From IMG/VR virus record IMGVR_UViG_3300035168_000132, positions 1 through 38,867 of that record: a stretch of DNA of 38,867 nt; one strand, given 5' to 3'. Shown here piece after piece: positions 32,081 to 38,575 of this stretch. Made by a program: the position numbers and the translations under genes. Within the stretch, counting starts at the first letter, position 1. Each line of letters begins with the position of its first letter. A model generated the notes under the pieces. That model searched no databases and was not told the origin of the DNA. It saw only the letters and a program-made list of their open reading frames with translations. This DNA comes from a virus.

Positions 32081-32619
32081 CAATCAAGAATTTCCCGGAC
32101 CTTCGCTTTAAATTCCTCATCCTCTAAATAGCAAAGCCGATACATCTTCCCATACGGCTTTACACCGGCTTTCTTAAAAGCGCACTCTTTACTCCAACCG
32201 TCCTCAAGATACGCAAGCACGATTGGCTTAAGCTCATCCCACTTTTCATCGAGTGTCATGGTCGCCCCAAGGAGCTTATCCTCATACCGCGCCAGACGCT
32301 CTTTCAAATACTTATTTTCATCTCTTAACTCAGCTATGCGCATAAGATCGGTTTCTGCGGTTGAGAGGAGGTTACGTTTTTCTTGTTCGAGTTCAATCAA
32401 CTTAAAGTTATCGTTAAAACTTTCACACGCCATGGCTTTAAGGTGGTCGTCTTGCGATTTGAATTTCGCCTGAAGCGATTCACACTTCATTTTCAGCATT
32501 GCAATCTCCGCATCACGTGAGTCAAAGCCTGCGAGGAAGGCATCGTATCGTGTCGCGCTTGTATTTAAACCTTGCTGAATTTTCATGTATTCCGAAGCCA
32601 GCGCAAATTTGGATTTCAT
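32059..32619 (-). CDS. Coiled-coil protein with C-terminal HTH-like region (186 aa)
   Basis: Residues 35-120 are long heptad-rich helices. The last 55 (AYLEDGWSKECAFKKAGVKP...EDEEFKAKVREIL) resemble the helix-turn-helix of small terminases and related phage DNA-binding proteins. It is the last gene of the right-hand early operon. The final nine codons lie antisense to the tRNA 3' end, so the natural C-terminus may have been replaced. AAAGGTCGAG precedes ATG. Confidence 0.65.
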   Translation of the reverse strand: MKSKFALASEYMKIQQGLNTSATRYDAFLAGFDSRDAEIAMLKMKCESLQAKFKSQDDHLKAMACESFNDNFKLIELEQEKRNLLSTAETDLMRIAELRDENKYLKERLARYEDKLLGATMTLDEKWDELKPIVLAYLEDGWSKECAFKKAGVKPYGKMYRLCYLEDEEFKAKVREILDCGPEGRT

Positions 32620-32810
32620 ACTCGACCTTTCAAAAACTTCTTTTTCTCTTTCGGTGTCATCTCTTCCATTAGTTCAATTTCTTCAGGTGTCAGTTTAAAC
32701 TTATTGTTGTCTTTTGGAGTTCTATAGTTGTATCTGCGCTTGGGATAATCACCAGCCATAATGCCAGACATCGCTAGAGCAGAAAAAAGAAGCACTGTAT
32801 TCTTCTTCAC
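32616..32810 (-). CDS. Small secreted protein (64 aa)
   Basis: The signal peptide MKKNTVLLFSALAMSGIMAG leads to a basic Tyr/Lys-rich mature part with PEEIELMEEMTPKEKKKFL near the end. It starts with GTG at 32810 after AGAGGTGGGG. It is exported to the periplasm in principle; role unknown. Confidence 0.6.
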   Translation of the reverse strand: MKKNTVLLFSALAMSGIMAGDYPKRRYNYRTPKDNNKFKLTPEEIELMEEMTPKEKKKFLKGRV

Positions 32811-32825
32811 TCCCCACCTCTTGCA

Positions 32826-33041
32826 TCAGTTTTGGATTTCATCATTGGATTCCTTTGGACGAATATAAACTCTCGCTTGTGATCCGAAATCATTTGATTC
32901 AATGAACCAAAGAACTTTATATACTTCATATTCAGTCTTATCGCCGATAAAACAAACGCTTTCCCCATTTCTTGGAACTTCACCAGAGAAATATACCCAT
33001 ATTGATTCATCTTCATTTCTTACAGCATGTTTATTTCTCAC
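32826..33041 (-). CDS. Unknown beta-rich protein (71 aa)
   Basis: WVYFSGEVPRNGESVCFIGD and the following strands suggest a small beta barrel. The GTG start at 33041 overlaps the upstream stop. This frame is preferred over a competing frame (32807-33016) for its protein-like composition and coupling. Confidence 0.6.
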   Translation of the reverse strand: MRNKHAVRNEDESIWVYFSGEVPRNGESVCFIGDKTEYEVYKVLWFIESNDFGSQARVYIRPKESNDEIQN

Positions 33042-33283
33042 TCACCACCGCCTTGCATGATTGATTTTAGCTCTTTATTGTAGTCTTTCAACGCTTGTAT
33101 GTGTTGATCTGGTGGGCATTCACCGCCTGGATCAAATAAATCATTCCTTTGCTCCACACACTTTGCAAGAGCTTTGCTTTGGCGGTCTATGATAGATAGA
33201 AGATCAGCAACATCTCCAATTCTGGCATCAGAGCAACTATGTTCAAATTTCTTTAATAATTCCTTATCAGCTTCACTCAGCAT
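33038..33283 (-). CDS. Unknown helical protein (81 aa)
   Basis: This is a helical, charged protein with a central VEQRNDLFDPGGECPPDQ loop. It overlaps the upstream gene by 11 bp. No family is recognised. Confidence 0.6.
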   Translation of the reverse strand: MLSEADKELLKKFEHSCSDARIGDVADLLSIIDRQSKALAKCVEQRNDLFDPGGECPPDQHIQALKDYNKELKSIMQGGGE

Positions 33284-33713
33284 TTTCGCCTCGGAGTTTT
33301 GCTAAAGTTTCTTGGGCAATTATACGGCGACTATATGAACCACCAGGCATTGAACCAACTGAAATTTTATCCAATGCCTCAATCGCAAGATCGAGTTTCT
33401 CATTAAGCTTCTTTACAATTGAAACCTCAATATAAGCTCCTTCACAGCGGTCCTGATAGCATTGCCATCCGAATTTACTCATCTCTTTCAATTCCTCATT
33501 CTCTTTTTTGAGCTGATCATAATCGGATTTCAGGCTTTGATAAATCTCTTTATAACCGTTGGCATCATATCTTAGCTGAGAGTTAATTGATCGAACGTAC
33601 TCAAGTGTATTTTTAGACTCAGGATATCTTTTAATTACACCGTCAATGTACGGACATGATAATTCTGGACCATCGCTATCAAGGGGAGATAATTCCGGCT
33701 TCACCTCACTCAT
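33273..33713 (-). CDS. Coiled-coil early protein (146 aa)
   Basis: A Pro/acidic N-terminus is followed by a coiled-coil (LKSDYDQLKKENEELKEMS, about 63-81) and a C-terminal helix pair. Similar-looking proteins are common in phage early operons without known function. Its ATG overlaps the upstream stop. Confidence 0.6.
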   Translation of the reverse strand: MSEVKPELSPLDSDGPELSCPYIDGVIKRYPESKNTLEYVRSINSQLRYDANGYKEIYQSLKSDYDQLKKENEELKEMSKFGWQCYQDRCEGAYIEVSIVKKLNEKLDLAIEALDKISVGSMPGGSYSRRIIAQETLAKLRGENAE

Positions 33714-33895
33714 TTGGAGTCCTCCTCATCCCACTCATTAACAAGATGTCCCTCACCGTTGCAATCGATATACTTAGTGGATTTTGGAGGCAACATCCCA
33801 AGATCTTCTATGAAAGAAAGAATTGTTTCAGCATTTGAGCATAAACCAGAGCCGACAAGATCATTAATATATTCAATCATCGTGCTACGTCTCAC
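33710..33895 (-). CDS. Unknown small acidic protein (61 aa)
   Basis: A pattern ETILSFIEDLGMLPP is shared with small phage proteins of unknown role. GTG at 33895 overlaps the upstream stop (GTGA); an in-frame ATG at 33880 is an alternative start. Confidence 0.55.
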   Translation of the reverse strand: MRRSTMIEYINDLVGSGLCSNAETILSFIEDLGMLPPKSTKYIDCNGEGHLVNEWDEEDSK

Positions 33896-34125
33896 CCCTC
33901 AACTCCTTTGCAGATTTCTTCGACTGTAATTATAGCGTCGCGGGCCTTCATGTCTTTGTATGCCAACAAATCTTTGGCAGAGTAATTTCCGGAATTTTGG
34001 TAATAGTCTAACGCTCTTCTCATCACTTCAGCAGCTTGGCAGAGGGCTTCTAAAGCTTTTGCTGCGGATAGTGTGCCATCAAAATCATCGGTTCTTATTT
34101 TCTCAATCAGTGCTTGCAGGCTCAT
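33892..34125 (-). CDS. Unknown helical protein (77 aa)
   Basis: Almost entirely helical, with AAKALEALCQAAEVMRRAL in the centre. The ATG overlaps the stop of the small membrane gene upstream (ATGA). No family is assigned. Confidence 0.6.
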   Translation of the reverse strand: MSLQALIEKIRTDDFDGTLSAAKALEALCQAAEVMRRALDYYQNSGNYSAKDLLAYKDMKARDAIITVEEICKGVEG

Positions 34126-34268
34126 TTTTCACTCTTCATTTCTTTAATTGCTTCTTTCACAGCTTGTTTTTTTAAATAAAAATCAGCTTCAAAGCCTATG
34201 TATGAGAAGAAAAAAATTACAGATAAAATAAATCCGTAATACAAAATATTTAATATGATATTTCTCAT
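34122..34268 (-). CDS. Small membrane protein (48 aa)
   Basis: One N-terminal transmembrane helix (about 3-22) is followed by a Lys/Glu-rich cytoplasmic-type tail. GAGGTGAGAGA precedes ATG at 34268, one of the recurrent leaders of this operon. It is tightly coupled to both neighbours. Confidence 0.6.
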   Translation of the reverse strand: MRNIILNILYYGFILSVIFFFSYIGFEADFYLKKQAVKEAIKEMKSEK

Positions 34269-34375
34269 TCTCTCACCTCAAAAAATCGGGAATGCAGCAC
34301 CTTGAACACTTTCCCGGTACATTTCTGCCCAGGAGGGCACTTGGGTTCAAGTTCAGTCTTAGCCCCCGAACCTAT
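34266..34375 (-). other. Open frame without a normal start codon
   Basis: Between 34376 and the TGA at 34266 a leftward frame stays open and reads like protein, with a CPPGQKCTGKVFKV knuckle that resembles half a zinc site. It lacks an in-frame ATG or a GTG/TTG near its 5' end; the first possible codons follow a TAG at 34376-34378. The stop overlaps the next ATG (ATGA), as for real genes here. It may be a gene remnant or a frameshifted small gene. Confidence 0.3.
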
Positions 34376-34396
34376 CTACATCCCCGAAGGAATTAA

Positions 34397-34618
34397 TTAC
34401 TCTGGTTTCGTATGAATTGCGATTGCAGCGTTGGCCCACATCTTCACAGCTTGAAGATTCGTCAATGCCGTTGCTTTCTCTCGACTCTCTGGACACTCAT
34501 CATTGATTAGCTGAGCCAGCTCTTTCACTTTATTTCTAACAGCAATGTACTTTGGAAGTGTTACAGGAGTTGTCTCTCTGAAAGGTCCAAATGCTTCGTC
34601 CAATTGTTCTTGTGTCAT
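34397..34618 (-). CDS. Acb2/Tad1-hairpin family protein, probable anti-CBASS/Thoeris sponge (73 aa)
   Basis: The conserved helical hairpin is plain: an N-terminal F-x-P stretch, KYIAVRNKVKELAQLIND, ECPESREKATALTNLQ and a closing KMWANAAIAI, the pattern shared by Acb2-type (T4 Vs.4-like) proteins and the C-terminus of Tad1. Known members form hexamers that bind cyclic nucleotides or gcADPR signals made by CBASS and Thoeris systems and so prevent abortive infection. Length suits Acb2, without the extra Tad1 domain. AAGGAGAGAAGT precedes ATG. Its ligand cannot be read from sequence. Confidence 0.75.
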   Translation of the reverse strand: MTQEQLDEAFGPFRETTPVTLPKYIAVRNKVKELAQLINDECPESREKATALTNLQAVKMWANAAIAIHTKPE

Positions 34619-34647
34619 ACTTCTCTCCTTGCCTCTCGGCGGTTAAT

Positions 34648-34929
34648 TTACTCAGCTACTGCAACTCTCTCAGATTTTGCCATACTCTCTTTTTCAACTG
34701 ATTCGACAGCGTTTTCAATTTCTCGCTTTGCTTGCCAAAGTCTATCTTCACCGTAACCAATGCTTTGGTTTTTAGGCGTAATTGATTCTATCAGTGTTAA
34801 AAAGCGATTGATCGCTGTGTTTTCAATTCTGAGCATTTTGTTTTCTTGGCGTAAATTCTCTACTTCTTTGGTTAAATACTCAACGCATCCAACGCTTACT
34901 TCTATTTTTGCATCTAAATTTAGCTTCAC
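34648..34929 (-). CDS. Coiled-coil early protein (93 aa)
   Basis: A heptad helix EYLTKEVENLRQENKMLRIE (about 18-37) dominates, with an amphipathic C-terminus. It starts with GTG at 34929 behind AAGGAGAGAAGT, the same leader as the neighbouring Acb2-like gene. Function is unknown. Confidence 0.6.
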   Translation of the reverse strand: MKLNLDAKIEVSVGCVEYLTKEVENLRQENKMLRIENTAINRFLTLIESITPKNQSIGYGEDRLWQAKREIENAVESVEKESMAKSERVAVAE

Positions 34930-34958
34930 ACTTCTCTCCTTCGCGCTTAGCGCTTTAG

Positions 34959-35585
34959 TTATTTCCGATAATACCGAATCATTTCAGTGATTATTTTCTT
35001 GTTAAGTTTAAACTCCGATTCATCCCATTGCGATGTGCAATCTTTTAGCTCAAACTTATTCAATTCCTCGAAAGTCATCTTGCGACAACCCCATACAACG
35101 TGATCGTCGAAGATAGTGATAAAATATTTAGTGTTAACGACTTGCAATGGAGTGAATTTAAAACCAACCGCAGAGCGTAGGTCAGCAGAGCGTAGATCAG
35201 CAGAGCTTAGGTCAGCAAAGCGTAGGTTAGCAGAGCTTAGGTCAGCAGAGCGTAGGTTAGCAGAGCTTAGGTTAGCAGAGCTTAGGTCAACAAAGCGTAG
35301 GTTAGCAGAGCTTAGGTTAGCAAAGCTTAGGTCAACAAAGCGTAGGTTAGCAGAGCTTAGGTTAGCAGAGCTTAGGTCAACAAAGCGTAGGTTAGCAGAG
35401 CTTAGGTTAGCAAAGCTTAGGTCAACAAAGCGTAGGTTAGCAGAGCTTAGGTCAGCAGAGCTTAGGTTAGCAGAGCTTAGGTTAGCAGAGCTTAGGTTAG
35501 CTCTTTCGCCACCCTCTTCATTTCTTAACCACTTGCCGTGTTTGTCGAGTATGTCTTTTAACTCTTGTTCTGATATTATTCTCAC
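34959..35585 (-). CDS. Pentapeptide-repeat protein (208 aa)
   Basis: After a 28-residue N-terminal helix region ending WLRNEEGGERANL come about 22 consecutive A(N/D)LxS-type pentapeptides (about 29-140), which form a right-handed square beta-helix. The C-terminal 65 residues (VVNTKYFITIFDDHVVWGCRKMTFEEL) are a separate domain common in phage members. Some pentapeptide proteins mimic DNA and bind gyrase; others are of unknown role. The GTG start follows the upstream TAG directly. Confidence 0.9.
   Translation of the reverse strand: MRIISEQELKDILDKHGKWLRNEEGGERANLSSANLSSANLSSADLSSANLRFVDLSFANLSSANLRFVDLSSANLSSANLRFVDLSFANLSSANLRFVDLSSANLSSANLRSADLSSANLRFADLSSADLRSADLRSAVGFKFTPLQVVNTKYFITIFDDHVVWGCRKMTFEELNKFELKDCTSQWDESEFKLNKKIITEMIRYYRK
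35284..35463. repeat. Four 45-bp tandem units inside the pentapeptide gene
   Basis: The unit of three pentapeptide codon blocks begins aggtcaacaaagcgt at 35284, 35329, 35374 and 35419. Copies differ at one to two bases. The wider tract of single 15-bp units spans about 35160-35505. Such sameness at DNA level points to recent slippage or recombination. Confidence 0.85.
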
Positions 35586-35864
35586 CTACCCCTCCCAATC
35601 AGGGAAAAGCTTGTGTTTGAGATATGTACTAAATTTCATATTGGTCACGGTTCCAATCCACTCATCATGAATTTCTTCTAGTCTACTCGGCGTAATGCTC
35701 ACGGATGGCTCAGGCAGTGGGACTTCGAAGGTGACTTTACAAGGAATCAATTTCCAACCTGCATCTAAGCGATAGTCCTTGTCGTGCCTGTAAACATCCC
35801 AAGTCTCTCCGGTCACTTCGTTAATGGAAATGAATCTCTCGAGTGTGATTGTTTTCGTTTTCAT
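35586..35864 (-). CDS. Unknown early protein (92 aa)
   Basis: The start MKTKTITLERFISINEVTGETWDVY suggests beta strands; the rest is mixed with a conserved-looking PEPSVSITPSRLEEI stretch. No family is known to me. GGAGAATT lies before ATG. Confidence 0.6.
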   Translation of the reverse strand: MKTKTITLERFISINEVTGETWDVYRHDKDYRLDAGWKLIPCKVTFEVPLPEPSVSITPSRLEEIHDEWIGTVTNMKFSTYLKHKLFPDWEG

Positions 35865-35897
35865 AATTCTCCTCTAAATTTTCCTACCTTAGCTGCG

Positions 35898-35969
35898 TTA
35901 TGCGTCGCTATTCTCTTCCGTTTTTGCCGGGGATGTGGTTGGGGGATCAATCAATTTTACTACGCTCAT
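35898..35969 (-). CDS. Tiny ORF with a tail repeated in a nearby gene (23 aa)
   Basis: ATG at 35969 overlaps the upstream stop (ATGA). The last 12 residues (TTSPAKTEENSD) match the C-terminus of the 82-aa gene at 36498 (TTSTAKTEENSG), and the DNA under both is a 35-bp repeat with three differences. It may be a duplicated fragment rather than a working gene. Confidence 0.35.
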   Translation of the reverse strand: MSVVKLIDPPTTSPAKTEENSDA

Positions 35970-36115
35970 TTAAACACCACTAAAATAATTAAGCAGACCA
36001 ATAAAATCAAAATTGCTAAATTAGCAACACCTTGCGCCCTATTAAAAGCCTGAAACCCCTTAAGATCAGCAATGACAGCTTGCTGCCAGCGACGTTCTTC
36101 TGAATTTGAATCCAT
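35966..36115 (-). CDS. Small membrane protein (49 aa)
   Basis: A polar 28-residue N-terminal part is followed by a C-terminal transmembrane helix (ANLAILILLVCLIILVVF). ATG at 36115 follows AAAGGAGTGAGAGAT, so the longer frame to 36214 is not used. It is a tail-anchored type of membrane protein. Confidence 0.65.
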   Translation of the reverse strand: MDSNSEERRWQQAVIADLKGFQAFNRAQGVANLAILILLVCLIILVVFK

Positions 36116-36128
36116 ATCTCTCACTCCT

Positions 36129-36377
36129 TTAATGAATCTTATGTGCTGGCTGATTTTCGCTTTTGAAAACCCGGCCCTGAAGTATCTGTTTCGCCGCAAG
36201 TATGTAGCAATCACAACAAAGGTCTCTTAATTCTTTTTCAGATAATTGCATCCAAGTATCATTCTTTGGCTCAAACACTTCGTCATCGAGAGCGCCATGC
36301 AAGAAACCAATACATGCGTCTTTACTGAGGCGTTCAAATACTTTTCTCGATTCAATCCATACATCTTGATTTCTCAC
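36129..36377 (-). CDS. Unknown early protein (82 aa)
   Basis: This is a helical protein with four Cys, including LCCDCYILA. GTG start at 36377 behind AAAGGAGCGAGAGA. No family is recognised. Confidence 0.6.
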   Translation of the reverse strand: MRNQDVWIESRKVFERLSKDACIGFLHGALDDEVFEPKNDTWMQLSEKELRDLCCDCYILAAKQILQGRVFKSENQPAHKIH

Positions 36378-36389
36378 TCTCTCGCTCCT

Positions 36390-36488
36390 TTAAAAAAATA
36401 ACCAATGCCATTTGAAACCAGTTTCGCTTTCAACAATTTGTGTTTTTAATTCAAAGCCAAAATCTGGAAAGTTATCTTTTATTTTCAT
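36390..36488 (-). CDS. Small ORF (32 aa)
   Basis: A 32-residue frame starts at ATG 36488 behind AAAGGATAA, ends 12 bp before the next gene, and fills the gap neatly. It has aromatic residues near the C-terminus (FKWHWLFF). Function is unknown. Confidence 0.45.
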   Translation of the reverse strand: MKIKDNFPDFGFELKTQIVESETGFKWHWLFF

Positions 36489-36497
36489 ATTTATCCT

Positions 36498-36746
36498 TTA
36501 TATGCCGCTATTCTCTTCCGTTTTCGCGGTGGATGTGGTTAGCCGTTTTTCAGTTTGAACTATTGCAGGCAAATAAAATCGAGAAAACATTAAGTTTATA
36601 ACTCGACCGCATAAGAGCCATGCTTGTTGTTCATTTATCGGTCCGAAAGCTTCTCGCAAAACCATATCAATCTTGTTAGCGGTCTCAAGAACTAAAAGTT
36701 TTGCCTCTTCGGATTCGACTTTGCGCTTTGTTATTTCTTCACTCAC
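36498..36746 (-). CDS. Unknown helical protein (82 aa)
   Basis: A Lys/Glu-rich start leads into two helices with INEQQAWLLCGRVINLMF. The C-terminal tail shares a 35-bp repeat with 35906-35940. GTG at 36746 sits in the AAGGAGCGAGAGA leader. Confidence 0.6.
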   Translation of the reverse strand: MSEEITKRKVESEEAKLLVLETANKIDMVLREAFGPINEQQAWLLCGRVINLMFSRFYLPAIVQTEKRLTTSTAKTEENSGI

Positions 36747-36776
36747 TCTCTCGCTCCTTGGTCATGTTTTGTCAGG

Positions 36777-37055
36777 TTAAAGATATCTCACCCACAACAT
36801 TTCATATTCTTCTTTTTCAATGATTATTCCGATGTCAGCGTCTTGAGAAAAGACATGTGTCGCTCCCGCTGAATAGGCTCTGCTTAAAAAAGATTCATCA
36901 GTCTCGCCCTCATTACAGCAACAAACGATCCAATAGCCTTGCCGTGCGTATTGGCCTATAACTTTGTTGGATACATTTACATCAAATGCCAATCTGCTTA
37001 ATTCCGGTAATTCCTGAGTGACGTTGTTGGTGGTCGTCATTATCGAAGTGCTCAT
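36777..37055 (-). CDS. PIN-like (DUF5615-type) domain protein (92 aa)
   Basis: From residue about 23 the pattern AFDVNVSNKVIGQYARQGYW is followed by DESFLSRAYSAGATHVFSQD and ADIGIIIEKEEYEML. It parallels PIN-like proteins, in which an N-terminal Asp, a TDE/D segment and the final SQDxD form an acidic metal site. Several such proteins are toxins of toxin-antitoxin pairs or predicted RNases. No obvious antitoxin adjoins it. The resemblance is by pattern only. AGGGGG precedes ATG. Confidence 0.5.
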   Translation of the reverse strand: MSTSIMTTTNNVTQELPELSRLAFDVNVSNKVIGQYARQGYWIVCCCNEGETDESFLSRAYSAGATHVFSQDADIGIIIEKEEYEMLWVRYL

Positions 37056-37071
37056 GCCCCCTGTCCTTTCG

Positions 37072-37326
37072 CTAAAGCGTTTCTAACTCTTTACTGAGTT
37101 TCAGCAACATGTCCTTGGTCATTTTTTCGAAATTCTGAAGTGCAATTTTTAAACCGTAATAAGTTTCAGGATCAGTCGCTTTGATTTCTTTCATCAGATG
37201 TGGCGCTATAAGGATTACGAGTGATTGTAAGCCAAAGTTATTTATCAACTTCATACACTCCTTCGCCTGTTCTGAATCTTTGACTGCTTTGCTTACGCCT
37301 TCATTTGCTTTTAAAATATTATCCAC
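37072..37326 (-). CDS. Unknown helical protein (84 aa)
   Basis: This Lys/Leu/Glu-rich helical protein has an apolar centre (GLQSLVILIAPHLM). GTG start at 37326 behind AAAGGAGAGAAT. It lies downstream of the replication genes. No family is recognised. Confidence 0.6.
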   Translation of the reverse strand: MDNILKANEGVSKAVKDSEQAKECMKLINNFGLQSLVILIAPHLMKEIKATDPETYYGLKIALQNFEKMTKDMLLKLSKELETL

Positions 37327-37342
37327 ATTCTCTCCTTTGGCT

Positions 37343-37702
37343 TTACGCCTGTTTTGTTTTCGCTTTAGTCACGGCATCCCAAAGGGAATTTGCGCCGAGT
37401 TTTCTTAATTCCGATTCGTAGCCCATACCTGTCGAGTTTCTACGCAATCTTTCGAAATCAGCCGACTGCTCACTCGTGGTAAATTCTTGAGTCAACCTGC
37501 GCCTTTCAGCATTAATCAAATCACCGAGTTTCACGAATGGGTCATTTGCCGCGATGATCTTATTCACAAGCCTCTCAAACCACACAGAATCAAGCCCTTT
37601 GACTTCTTGAGCAATAGCTATGGCTTTGGTCTGGCTTGCGAATTGAGTCGGATATGCGTCTGCTAGGCGTTTGTAGATGGGATTGAATTCGGCAGGAGTC
37701 AT
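37343..37702 (-). CDS. Candidate helicase loader / lambda P-like protein (119 aa)
   Basis: This small helical protein lies directly after the replication initiator, with ATG overlap. LDSVWFERLVNKIIAANDPFVKLGDLINA recalls the 'W-x-L-x8-P-x3-L-x-F/L' pattern of phage loaders that bring DnaB to the origin (stated here as positions about 37-65). There is no Walker motif, so it is not a DnaC-type ATPase. Assignment rests mainly on position. Confidence 0.5.
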   Translation of the reverse strand: MTPAEFNPIYKRLADAYPTQFASQTKAIAIAQEVKGLDSVWFERLVNKIIAANDPFVKLGDLINAERRRLTQEFTTSEQSADFERLRRNSTGMGYESELRKLGANSLWDAVTKAKTKQA

Positions 37703-38262
37703 ACGTCTGTCCCTTCAAACACTTCCGCGCCAACTTCAAAATTTTCATCTCTCTTCTTTTTATTTATCCTATATCCTTTATCCTTTAACCTATATCCTAT
37801 GAGGGTCTGTTGACCCTCCCCTGTTTTATCTAAAGAATCGTCGAGGGTCAGGGGACCCTCTATCGAGGGTCTAAGGAGGGTCGAAAGTTTGACGACTGCA
37901 CTTTGAGCCTTGGTGTTCATTTGCACTGCATCTTTTTCAACTTCTGCAAGAACCTTCTTGGCCATGTTGATATGTGCTTTATTGGTTGACGAAAGATTTT
38001 TGAACTGCTCAAACAGGTAGCCTATTACCCAAAGCCTATCCTCGTTTATCCAATGGACTCTTTCGCTGAAATGTTTATCAAAGGCTTCGCGTGTAACCTT
38101 CCCCTTAATGTCTCTACTCATCCGAGTGAAGCTTACCTTGGCAAAGCCAGTGCCTCCATCACACTTGTCGCGGAGGTACTCCCAGACGCATTTCATGAGC
38201 GGTGGTAACTCCAGGAACCAGTCGTCATCCCACTTATCAGTATTGGTGAATCGTTTCGCCAT
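37699..38262 (-). CDS. Phage replication initiator, O-like winged-helix protein (187 aa)
   Basis: The N-terminal ~105 residues (WDDDWFLELPPLMKCVWEYL, then RLWVIGYLFEQFKNLS) match the winged-helix DNA-binding domain of many temperate-phage replication proteins. The C-terminal part is a linker and basic tail. The coding DNA for residues about 127-154 contains six GAGGGTC elements, and an AT-rich run follows, as in lambda gene O where the origin lies inside the gene. ATG at 38262 overlaps the upstream stop (TGATG). Confidence 0.75.
   Translation of the reverse strand: MAKRFTNTDKWDDDWFLELPPLMKCVWEYLRDKCDGGTGFAKVSFTRMSRDIKGKVTREAFDKHFSERVHWINEDRLWVIGYLFEQFKNLSSTNKAHINMAKKVLAEVEKDAVQMNTKAQSAVVKLSTLLRPSIEGPLTLDDSLDKTGEGQQTLIGYRLKDKGYRINKKKRDENFEVGAEVFEGTDV
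37741..37882. other. Probable replication origin: six GAGGGTC iterons and an AT-rich run
   Basis: GAGGGTC occurs at 37801, 37843, 37865 and 37876, and its complement GACCCTC at 37812 and 37854 (start positions). Two pairs form 7-4-7 dyads (37801-37818 and 37843-37860). Next to them, 37741-37800 is nearly all pyrimidine/AT with repeated CCTATATCCT, a suitable unwinding region. It lies inside the replication initiator gene. Confidence 0.7.
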
Positions 38263-38507
38263 CACTTACCCCCGCCCAAAGGCAGCAGTAACTCATCGCG
38301 TGAAACACCAAGAGCCCCGGGCATTCGCTCAAAATTCTGTGGCGAAAGAATGCGCTGATTACGGCAATTATTTAAAATGCACTGGTAGCCCACCCCGACT
38401 TGCGAGCCGAGCCATGCCAGATCTTTTTGCATGATTTCTAGGCGGTCATAGATCAGCCGAGAGTTTAATTTGTACTTATGATTCAGGTTATTTTTTTTAT
38501 ATCCCAT
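38262..38507 (-). CDS. Small HTH protein, first gene of the replication operon (81 aa)
   Basis: A basic N-terminus (MGYKKNNLNHKYKLN) is followed by an XRE-like helix-turn-helix (DLAWLGSQVGVGYQCILNNC) and a VSRDELLLP tail. It precedes the replication initiator and is nearest to attR. It may regulate the operon or take part in origin control. The ribosome site before ATG is a G-rich stretch. Confidence 0.65.
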   Translation of the reverse strand: MGYKKNNLNHKYKLNSRLIYDRLEIMQKDLAWLGSQVGVGYQCILNNCRNQRILSPQNFERMPGALGVSRDELLLPLGGGK

Positions 38508-38575
38508 ATTTCCCGCCCCCCAGCGGAAGTGCAGATTGATAAATTGGAATTGGTATTTTTTTGTTTAATGAAGAA

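Noticed and set aside
32807-33016. Leftward 69-codon frame overlapping the 71-aa gene
   Set aside because: The 32826-33041 frame has coupled start, better composition and fits the gene spacing.
35160-35505. CRISPR-like regular repeats
   Set aside because: The units are contiguous 15-bp codon blocks without spacers and encode pentapeptides.
35116-35670. Rightward 184-codon frame rich in Arg-Leu-Ala-Glu
   Set aside because: It is the mirror of the pentapeptide repeats; repetition on one strand forces an open frame on the other.
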